NCBI GenBank assembly: GCA_002633005.1
Contig: NMRA01000493.1
Span: forward strand, 237,647-301,646
Direction: 5' to 3'
Source of the DNA: Phoronis australis
Taxonomy: Eukaryota > Phoronida > Phoronidae
DNA length: 64,000 nucleotides
Part shown: in pieces, positions 33,490-41,709 of the stretch
Layout: each line of letters opens with the position of its first letter
Position numbering within the stretch: the stretch's first letter is position 1
Made by a program: the position numbers and the translations under genes
Notes under the pieces: model-generated
Told to the model about the DNA's origin: nothing
What the model saw: the letters and a program-made list of their open reading frames with translations, nothing else
The model's database searches: none

Positions 33490-33845
33490 ACCATAGATAT
33501 AAAGACGCTTTATATAGACACTGTATCCATGATCATGACAATCAATATAGAATAGCGCGTTACATAGGCCTATATAGCCACTCTGAATCCATGGTCATGA
33601 CCAGAAATATAGAATAGCGGTACATACATGTATGTAGACACTCTATATCCATGGTCATGACCATAAATATAGAATAGCGGTACATATGTAGGCCCTCTAT
33701 ATCCATGGTCATGACCATAAATATAGAATAGCGGTACATATGTAGGCACTCTATATCCATGGTCATAACCATAAATATAGAATAGCGGTACATATGTAGG
33801 CACTCTATATCCATGGTCATAACCATAAATATAGAATAGCGCGCT
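33490..33845 (+). repeat. minisatellite with 54-60 bp period and internal palindrome
   Basis: Six units. The last three have a 54-bp period: 'ggtacatatgtaggc', CTCTATATCCATGGTCATGA, 'ccataaatatagaatagc'. The unit contains the palindrome ATGGTCATGACCAT. Because 54 is divisible by three, long minus-strand frames with an 18-residue repeat result. I read them as by-products. Confidence 0.85.
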
Positions 33846-33975
33846 ATCCACACCCTATATCTATAAGTCATGTAAAGTAATCAAGTTTTTTAATAATCTT
33901 AATACAAACTCCTACTACGAATATAATGAACGTCATTTTCTTCATTGACAGTGGACTGAGATAATAACAATGACC

Positions 33976-34274
33976 CAGTGGCGGATCTAGGATACCATAA
34001 GGGGGGGCCAACACGTTGCCTCGGAGGATTGGGCAAAGCGATGGTATGCACATGCGGCCCGAAAGTTGCGAGGGCTGCCGATGTGGAACTGTTGTTCCCA
34101 AATTCTATCAGAGGACTAAAAAAACAAAAAACGGGAACACAATTCCGCCGCGCCCCTCATCCGCTGCCTTTTCTAGTTGGTGAACTCGGTAACCCAATAT
34201 TACCTCACGCTTCACGCTGTTGCTGTTTAATTTTCCTTGCACCAGCCAAGGGGGGGGGCCTAAATCCGCCTATG
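33976..34274 (+). mobile_element. 299-bp TIR element, CAGTGGCGGAT family
   Basis: Starts CAGTGGCGGATCTAGG, ends CCTAAATCCGCCTATG, with G-runs inside both ends. Flanked by TGACC and TGTCC, a 4-of-5 match to a 5-bp target duplication. It lacks the tRNA-like centre of the longer copies. Confidence 0.75.
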
Positions 34275-34381
34275 TGTCCTTCAATAATGTGAGCGAAAAC
34301 ACCCTTAAGCATTCATTATTTATAAGCAGGTGACGTACACATGTAATGTAATGTAATATTCCAACCGTCTGACATGCACTG

Positions 34382-34389
34382 TATATAAA
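34382..34389 (+). promoter_or_regulatory. TATA box of the compact gene at 34479
   Basis: TATATAAA lies 90 bases before an ATG that opens a hydrophobic leader and is followed at 34512 by a consensus splice donor. Transcription would start near 34412. Confidence 0.55.
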
Positions 34390-34478
34390 ACCCATGAAGT
34401 TGATTTGAAAGTGGACAAAGCAAGATTGGTGACAAGCCAGAAAAGATACATTGCGAAGGAAACACCTAAAAGGTAAAA

Positions 34479-34714
34479 ATGAACAAGTTTTTCTTATTTG
34501 TGTTTGCTTTTGTAAGTTAACATTTAATACATTTCTAAACTAAAGTAGTCTGTTTAACTTTTTTCCTCTAATAATTTCCAAGAAATTGAGAAATGAACAT
34601 TTAAATAATTTTTACTGTCATGCCTTCTGAAAAAGATTCCAGGCAATTTCATCATACGTGTCTTCAGGATTTTATCCCATGGATAGAGAGCATAGTATTA
34701 CGAAAAAGTGTTAA
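34479..34714 (+). CDS. compact two-exon gene for a small leader-bearing peptide (predicted)
   Basis: Exon 1 (34479-34511) encodes MNKFFLFVFAF and ends at a perfect donor GTAAGT. After a 131-base intron, a candidate acceptor at 34641-34642 (GATTCCAG) opens an in-phase exon that completes a signal-peptide-like leader (AISS) and stops at 34712-34714, giving 34 residues. A second acceptor at 34666-34667 (GTCTTCAG) would instead open 61 codons ending at 34853. A TATA box at 34382 and AATAAA at 34943 frame the unit. Promoter, leader, donor and poly(A) signal in the right order argue for a real gene. The acceptor, and so the mature peptide, is undecided. No homologue is recognised. Confidence 0.45.
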
Positions 34715-34942
34715 AGAAAATTGCTTACTGAAGTTCCGCGTAATGGTGCCCTTGCGAAATACTTTTGCACACGGCTTGATTGGAGTATGCAAAATTGGTT
34801 TAAATGTTCTCGTATTCACGGAGGATGAACGTAACTTGTACATCATTGATTGAATCACACAGGTCAATATATATCATATATTATCGTTTCGAAGGAAATT
34901 AACGAAATGTTTCGTTGACCAATCCATCTAATTAATCTTACC

Positions 34943-34948
34943 AATAAA
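34943..34948 (+). terminator. poly(A) signal AATAAA of the compact gene
   Basis: Canonical AATAAA downstream of both possible stop codons (34714 and 34853) of the predicted gene. The local DNA is AT-rich, so a chance match is possible. Confidence 0.4.
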
Positions 34949-35039
34949 ACCTGTGAAAATTCCAGCAAACAAAATAAGTAATTAAAATAAAATCGCCAGA
35001 TAAATATAAATGTGCATGTATATTTAGGTCAAAATTTCC

Positions 35040-35530
35040 CCCGAAAGGTGTGGTTTGGCCTCACCTGACATCATCACAAAACCGCTGGGCTGTTCGGTTT
35101 TATTATTCACTTAACCTGTTCATGGAACGATTGGAGCATGTCCGTGGCTTTATCCATTCTGCTCAGAAGCAGGCGGCCACACTTATTCTCTGTGTGCCTT
35201 TTAACACTCCACCAACTCATATGTTTAAGAGACTGGGATGGCTGCCTGTAGACAAATAGGCGTTTATGTAGGAGACATATGTGTTTTCACAATGATAATG
35301 TACCAGCTTATTTATCTGGTACCGGCAACTTATTACTCGTTCGAAACAGCCACCAAATCATGACCAAACTTTCTTCCTCAAATAATTTTGTTGTGCCTAG
35401 ACACAGAACTTCGTTCATCTAAGTCCTTTTTATTCAAACCATTCGACCATGGAACGATTTATCAAATAGCCTAATGGTGGCATATTGTTATGATGACTTC
35501 AGACACAAACTCATCAATTACGTGTGAATG
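35040..35530 (+). pseudogene. LINE reverse transcriptase 3' end (CR1/jockey-like)
   Basis: The plus strand encodes a RLEHVRGFIHSAQKQAATLI block, then FNTPPTHMFKRLGWLP, followed after a stop, in other frames, by PAYLSG, VPRHRTSFI and RPWNDLSN. This order is the C-terminal tail of non-LTR reverse transcriptases of the CR1/jockey group. Several stops and frame changes show it is dead. The 5' part is absent. Confidence 0.7.
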
Positions 35531-35757
35531 TGGTGATCATAGCTGTCCTTCCCTACGTTTTCAGTCATTTCATTGTATATACCATATAATCGTTTTAATT
35601 TATTTTTAATTTAATTTGTAAATTTAAATTGTCAATATTAATTAATTTGGTTATTTAAAACGTTAAACTGAAACCTGAAATAATACGAATTTCCTCCATC
35701 ACTCACCAGTTACAGATAAGGTCTTCATTGGCCTCGGTGTCTCTCTTGGCACAACCG

Positions 35758-35919
35758 CTGGGGCGGATACAGGATTTATAGTTGGTGGGGGGGGGCAGGG
35801 CAGAATATTAGCCAGGATTTTGCCCGTCAGACATTCGCATCTTCGAATTGCCAAACGGAATCTGTGAGAGTTTTAGGGGAACCATGGCCCCCTTGGCCGC
35901 CCTTTAAATCCGCCCCTGG
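35758..35919 (-). mobile_element. 162-bp TIR element, CAGTGGCGGAT family, reverse copy
   Basis: Ends CTGGGGCGGAT and ATCCGCCCCTGG. The inner sequence is the reverse complement of 32049-32198, sharing 'agccaggattttgcccgtca' and 'gaattgccaa'. Target duplication is not clear. Confidence 0.7.
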
Positions 35920-36573
35920 AACCAACGGGCACTAATTTCATAAATGACATTGTTGCAAAAAACAATTAACACTTTTTTGCATCGTTCACTATATGCCACA
36001 GACGGACAAAATTTACCTGGCAAAAGTTCTGAAACAAACATAAGCAAATAGTAGAATACTAAACTCTGGAACAAGAGACTCTTAATTCAGCTTTAGCATA
36101 GAATTAACTCCAATTAGAACAACTCAGTATTTAATAAACACATTCCTGTAATTTCTTATTGAAACGAATTAAGGGCTTTTTTCTTAGTTCATTACATCAG
36201 TAGCATAAAAGCACGTTTTGTGTTTACTATCCTACAGCCTAAAGAATGTGTTTAATCAACGAAACAATTTCACTGAACTGTGTTGTATCTAAATGAACGT
36301 GACAATGATTCAGCTTCAGCTACTACCCGTTGTTAAAAGACGCATGTGGTTAATTCCAGATAGGCGGAGCTTTACATATGGGAATATGAGCCTAAACACT
36401 TACATATAAAGTAATACTTTAGACACAGGAACACATGTCAGTGGTTTGAATATGACCAGCTTTATGCACTGTAGCTCTGGTTGTGTGAATCTTCTCTTAC
36501 GACTTGAACATGAGTAATACTTAGTCATGAAAAGTCGTTGATGCAAAAGTAGTTTAGGGGTCTAAACCTTTAA
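35920..36573. other. no gene seen
   Basis: Nothing recognised over about 650 bases. Confidence 0.5.
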
Positions 36574-36890
36574 AGGAGAATGCCACCCAAAAAGAACCTA
36601 TTTTGTATCAATTTAGATTGAGTAGTTCCACTCGATAACAGCAAGTACAGTTCTTTTACCTGACAATTAACTGGCAGCAGATGGAGGTGTTGAAATAAAC
36701 CAATGACGACACAGGTTCGAACGCAGTTCAGTGGTTCACAACACGCTTACTGGTGTCAGCTTATCGCTTGAATTCGATATGAAACCCTTACAAACACATC
36801 GAGTTCTTGAACAAATGTGTTGTTTTATTTCGCTGTTTCGGATTTATAGGTATTTGAACGTACCGCAGCCTACAAAGTTCGATGCCGGCC
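36574..36890 (+). mobile_element. Kolobok-type element, 5' end only
   Basis: Starts AGGAGAATGCCACCC directly after TTAA (36570-36573). It is collinear with the first 330 bases of the element at 42970-45935 (shared 'tagttc', 'ggaggtgttgaaat', 'ttcacaacac', 'actggtgtcagcttat', 'agttctt'). No right end is found before the regulatory repeat at 36950. Confidence 0.7.
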
Positions 36891-36949
36891 AATGACCAAA
36901 GTCAGTCGCGGAAGTTTGTAGTTGTTTAAGCGCCCCGTTTCAGTATGAA

Positions 36950-37320
36950 GCGCTTCGGTCGAAGGTCATAGATCCGAAATGTAACGTCAACGGTCACGTG
37001 TGATGGATGCAACTGAAAGGACCATCATCCGCCTACCGGACAGAATCGACAATGACGTCACACCTCATTACGTAATAGGTTTAATTGGACCCGTTAGAAA
37101 GGGACCTCTATCAAAAGTCAAGCTCTGTTTTATGAGGCGTCTCGATCACAGGTCATAGATCCGAAATGAAACGTCAACTGTCACGTGTGACGGGTGCAAC
37201 CGAAAGGGCCATCATCCGCCTACCGGACGGAGAAGACAATGACGTCACACCTTGTTACGTAATAGGTTTAATTGGACCCGTTAGATAGGGACCTCGAAAC
37301 AAAGTCAAGGTCATGAATGT
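36950..37320 (+). repeat. tandem pair of 187-bp units rich in transcription-factor motifs
   Basis: Two units (36950-37136 and 37137-37320) about 90% identical. Each has, in order, an AGGTCATAG half-site, TCACGTGTGA (36994 and 37181; contains CACGTG), TGACGTCA (37053 and 37240) and TTACGTAA (37068 and 37255). The second ends with TCAAGGTCA at 37305-37313. These match CREB/ATF, PAR-bZIP/NFIL3, bHLH and NR5A/ERR sites. A reverse copy lies at 19017-19125. The array ends 113 bases before duplication copy 2. Regulatory activity is inferred from motifs only. Confidence 0.8.
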
Positions 37321-38134
37321 AACTTAATTCAAGAAAATTGTTTTTGCAATTGTGTAAAATCGATACAGCTGCTGGCATTTATTTGCAAAATTAAGACTTT
37401 TCTCTGGGATTGGTTGTAAGTGTCTTCGCTTAAGTCACATTTCCATATGACGCTTTTTTGAAATACCAGGAATCTGATATTGTAGAGTTTTAAAGTTATG
37501 TCTATAGACATATGTGTAAATTTTAACCACGATATGAGGATTTTGACCGGGCGCTCCTTGCTGATTAAATAGCCGGAAATAACTGCGTAAGTTTTCACAG
37601 CGTTTAGCCGTTAGGGTAGGGGCATTTATCAATACTGGAAGTCCAATGTCTTTCATGTCATTTTAGAAAGAATAAGTCATTTGAAATAATACGCTGTTCA
37701 CAGTTTTAGTTTAACCGATATTGAACTCATTGAATGAGACGGTTTAGAAGTAATTTGGTAGTAACTTGGTGGCAAATTGACACACGTATGACACCTACTT
37801 ACTAGTAGGTATGGTAACTTGTTCTCAGCTCCAGCGCAATTCTTACTGAAGACGGACGAAAACCTACAGACAAGGCGGAATCAATTACCAGTGGTGGTGC
37901 GCTTGATTACTTAAACTGATAATTTTCTACCACATCCATTCCCATGATGGGATGTGTGCTGCGTGCACTAGGGTAAATTACCAGCTAGTCTCCAGGCATA
38001 ACTCGTACTGAAGACACGACTATAGCTGCCGTCCATGAATTACCAGTTTTTAAACTATAATACAACACTAACTCAAAACCTTGATTTTGCGTATTTCTCT
38101 GGCAACAGTGAAATTTTATTTAATTATTTTTCAG

Positions 38135-38338
38135 ATGAAAACATTCATAATTTTACTGTGCGTTGCCCTTAGCCTTTGCGTATGCGAGGCAAAGACAGCG
38201 ACTCCCGAAACGTGTTCCTGTGACTGGATTCCTGCAGGTGTTGATGAAGGAGGCCATTACTGCAAGACTTATCTCGACGGCTGTCACAAGCGCAAATCCC
38301 AGGAATCAAGCAACCCTAACCATCCCCCACATGACTAG
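38135..38338 (+). CDS. small secreted cysteine-rich peptide, copy 2
   Basis: Paralogue of 20599-20802: same 67 codons, same acceptor directly before the ATG (TTTTTCAG at 38127-38134), and same TAG overlapping a GTAAGT donor. The signal peptide differs at one residue (Cys13 to Ser). Eleven further changes fall in the pro and mature part (positions 21, 23, 36, 38, 41, 42, 45, 49, 52, 55, 59), and Cys 27, 29, 43 and 50 are unchanged. By my count there are five silent and about fifteen amino-acid-changing base differences, against 59 of 59 identical bases directly upstream. This is probably an active, rapidly diverging secreted peptide of unknown role. Confidence 0.75.
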   Translation: MKTFIILLCVALSLCVCEAKTATPETCSCDWIPAGVDEGGHYCKTYLDGCHKRKSQESSNPNHPPHD

Positions 38339-38788
38339 TAAGTGCTTTGAAACTCCTTCTAAAAATTGCCAGTGCACGAGCACCATATACTGATACTCCC
38401 GTAAAAATGGCAACAGTTCCTGTCTATATTGGAAGATTTCAGGAACAGTCTTCCATTTTTTTGATATTTTTGGAGCAAAAGTTCACGAAAATTAATACTG
38501 ACTTCTAGTTTCGTTTTTTGTCGAAACGTCCAAAAAACGAGAATGGGTGTTACAATGTGCTCAACACCTTAGACATGTTGGGAGACAAGAAGAATTTTTG
38601 TACCACTCACTAAAACCTACAGTTCCCAGGTGCAAGATTTCCCGTATTCACCGCTTGGGGGAAAATTTGAATTACCAGCATGGCTAGTGTAAACGAAAAC
38701 GTTCTTCTGAAACACGTAACTAGCCCCGACCTCCCCTACAACAACGGCAGTGTACGGAAGGTGAGATGTGTGTTGGAAGGTAACGGTA

Positions 38789-39532
38789 CAGTGGCGGATC
38801 TAGGATATCACAAGGGGGGGGGCCCAACATCTTGTCCAGCTGTAAGCAATTGCGCAAACCACGATTGTGGATGCGCATAGCACCGAATGGGGGGAGGTCG
38901 GGAGGGGGGTTTGCCCCCCTCCCGCCCAGGAAATTTTTCTGTTTTTTCCTCTAAAAATCAAGCATTTTCCTTGATTTCTGATGTATTATCCAAGAAAAAA
39001 AGGAAATAAAAAACACAGGAAAAATTGCATCTATCACNCTCTTTGTCAAACCTTAAGACGATTTCCAAAGCAATCGCGTCATTAATGCCAACACAAAAAA
39101 CGGATTTGGTCTTTTGGGCAATTGTAGACTATTTTAAATACAACAAATTTGTTACGAACTGATTGCATAAAGTACAAAAAGTGTAATAAGTGTAGAAAGA
39201 AGTAGGTTTCGCGCGCAAACGCTGTGGACCATAAATAAGTAGGTCTCTTAGTATATCACATTACGAGTTGAGTCGTGATGGTGCAGTGGTAATTGGTGGT
39301 TATTGCAGTTTTTCAAGTTTGACATGTTTTTTTTTTCTTGGATAATACTTCAGGAATCAAGGAAAATGCTTGATTTTTAGAGGAAAAACAGAAAAAATTT
39401 CCTGGGCGAGAGCTGGCAAACCCTCTTCCCGACGTCCCCCAATTCGGTGCTATGCGCATCTACAATCGTGCTTTGCGCAAATGTTTAGCTAAAATGTTGC
39501 CCCCCCCTTGTGATATCCTAGATCCGCCACTG
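38789..39532. mobile_element. 744-bp foldback of the CAGTGGCGGAT family
   Basis: The left end is CAGTGGCGGATCTAGG and the right end is CCTAGATCCGCCACTG, its exact reverse complement. The inverted arms are about 240 bp long and reach the 'ttatccaagaaaaaaa' block. The centre holds one copy of the internal part, with a partial tRNA-like segment near 39270. Two head-to-head copies that recombined, or an inverted duplication, would explain it. It replaces 21264-21717 of duplication copy 1. No target duplication is visible. Confidence 0.85.
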
Positions 39533-40010
39533 CCGATGTTCCTCAATATCATCATCAGGTATAGTACAGACTGTACACTGTCAGGCACCGACTTCTCATC
39601 AACCAACATCATGCAGTGAGATCATTAACTGGAACATTTGGGGCATAAAAACTAGAGTTATAATAGAGGTTGGACGTTCAGTAGTGCTGGCATTACCCAC
39701 TGTGATGGGAAGAAATGCACTATGCATTTCTCGCCTTTGTACAAATATATTGCATCTTTGTACAACACTATTATACCCAATGACCATATTGAGAAATATC
39801 GAAATGTAATGATTTTGAAGTAAAACACCTGTTTTGTTTTTGTTACCTTCTATTGATCACCTGAACAACACCTGACATTACTACCAAAGGTAGCCAATTA
39901 TCTTACACGGCCTGTGCAATTATTGATGGAACATTGATATCAAAATATATTGAAATTGTTATCTTAAAATATATTTAAGTCTACCTATGTTTCTTTGAAA
40001 TCCTCGAAAG

Positions 40011-40103
40011 ATGTCCAAGTTTGGAACATCATATATCAAAATTTGTCGACTGGATTCAAATGATAATGAAGTTGATGCATTGTTTTCCAAAACGCTTTAT
40101 TAA
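40011..40103 (+). other. 30-codon open frame, duplicate of 22142-22234
   Basis: Same frame as 22142-22234 with one Thr-to-Ile change. See that entry. Confidence 0.2.
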
Positions 40104-41144
40104 CTGACCAGTGTCATTTTTAATAATTGTATACATTCATTTGACTTGACTGTGTGGTTTCTAAGTGAGACTTACTGTTTAGTCAGAAAGTACTGAATTT
40201 TGAAAGGGTCTGACCAATAGGATACATTCAAGTTAGAGCAAAGTTTGATCAAAATACCAACAGCGATATGATGACAAGCTTAATCCAGACAGACACCAAC
40301 ACCATACCATAATAGTACCTGTCTAAAGACAGGCATGTAAATGTAGATGGCACAATCTTAAAGGTGGTCATAATTTGTTTGGACTACTAACACGAAATAC
40401 ATTTATATTGTAGGTATGAGATACACAAGGCCACAGAGAGTAAGGCACCATTGTGCATGCATACCAGTGGACAAACCAGAAAAGAACAGCTTACAAATTT
40501 AAGTTTGACAAATTATTCCTTGTATTAACTGAAATATGCAAATTGAATGAATATAAAATAAGTGAAGCTGCAGAAATCATCTGACGTCTACGAATTGCTC
40601 ATACCAACACAGAGTATGTAAACAGGCTTCTGAAAGACTCATACCCATATAGAAACATGCATTCTACAGGACTTCTCAAAACTATGACAGAACACAGGAA
40701 TTGAAGCAGCAGATTACTCGTGTACTAATTATTTGATTAATAAGTAATATTTACTTATTTCTATTATTTCTCATTATTGGAGATGTCAAATCAGCCACTT
40801 CCCTGTCCCTCTGAAGCTTTTTAAATACAAGTTTGTGACCACCATGAATTTCGACCTGGATAGTTTCACAGAAACCTAACGCATATTGCGCAAAAAAGGA
40901 CAAAGCAAACATGGACTACGGGAAATTTTCAGAAACAGGCACTTAACAAGTTGCTTCAGTGACAACTGATAACTGAAGGGGAAAGCAACCGATTTTAATG
41001 TTGCGTTTAGGAAAAACACAGATCCCTGGTTACCTTGGAAACATATTTTCCCTGTATTAGTTACTATTCCCTAGGCAACAGAACACCTCAGCAAAAGACC
41101 TACATCTTTGGTCTTAATTTGCCTGTTTACATAATTATAATTCA

Positions 41145-41390
41145 TTCCATGATGAAAACTGAAGCTCAGCTCTGATAAAAATCACTACACGATGAAAACT
41201 TTAGTTCAGCCCTGATAGAAATCAGTACATGATGAGAACTGAGGCTCAGTCCTGATAGGAATCACTACATGATGAGAACTGAGGCTCAGCCCTGATAGAA
41301 ATCATTACATAATGAGAGCTGAGGCTCAGTCCTGACATAAATCATTACATGATGAGAACTGAGGTTCAGTCCTGACAAACATCGTCTCGA
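41145..41390 (+). repeat. minisatellite, five to six units of about 46 bp
   Basis: Units contain ATGATGAGAACTGAGGCTCA, then GTCCTGATAGAAATCATTAC. It starts next to the right border of duplication copy 2. It is followed by 'caagtg'- and 'acttacaacaa'-rich degenerate repeats to about 41490. Confidence 0.85.
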
Positions 41391-41585
41391 GTACTGAAGT
41401 TGACTTACAACAAGCATGACCACAAGTGTCAATTTCACTTACAACAAACATCACAAGTGATGACATTCACTTGCAACAACTGTCACCAATAGTGCTGGAG
41501 TCCACTACCAGCAAATAACACCAGGATTGCCAAAGTTTTCTTCCCCCAAACACCAACGCAGTAGCATGAGTGGCAAGGTTCAACT

Positions 41586-41709
41586 TCAATCAGCCTGAGG
41601 AACTTTTCTCGTGTCCCTGTCCACGGTTGCGTTTACCTCCTCCATCAGACCAAGTTGCTCAGCACAGACCAACGCTGCAGCCTGCTCAGCAAACTTTTTT
41701 GATTTATCC
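41586..41709 (-). CDS. DUS2: DUS2 terminal exon: last dsRBD helix and stop
   Basis: Acceptor TTTCTGTTTATAAG, stop TGA at 41586-41588. It encodes DKSKKFAEQAAALVCAEQLG, the signature last helix of the DUS2 dsRBD, then a short acidic tail. It lies 450 bases from duplication copy 2. Confidence 0.93.

Larger units (their letters stand above)
37434..41136 (+). repeat. segmental duplication, copy 2 (pair 19753-23490)
   Basis: Direct copy of 19753-23490. It lacks about 130 bases of 19925-20060 and about 320 bases of 22860-23180. In place of 21264-21717 it has the foldback TIR element 38789-39532. It carries the second peptide gene (38135-38338). Its right border lies about 450 bases before the DUS2 stop codon. 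Confidence 0.9.

Noticed and set aside
33560-33871. Repetitive 18-residue protein on the minus strand
   Set aside because: It is a translation of the 54-bp minisatellite. No start context, splice site or homologue supports it.
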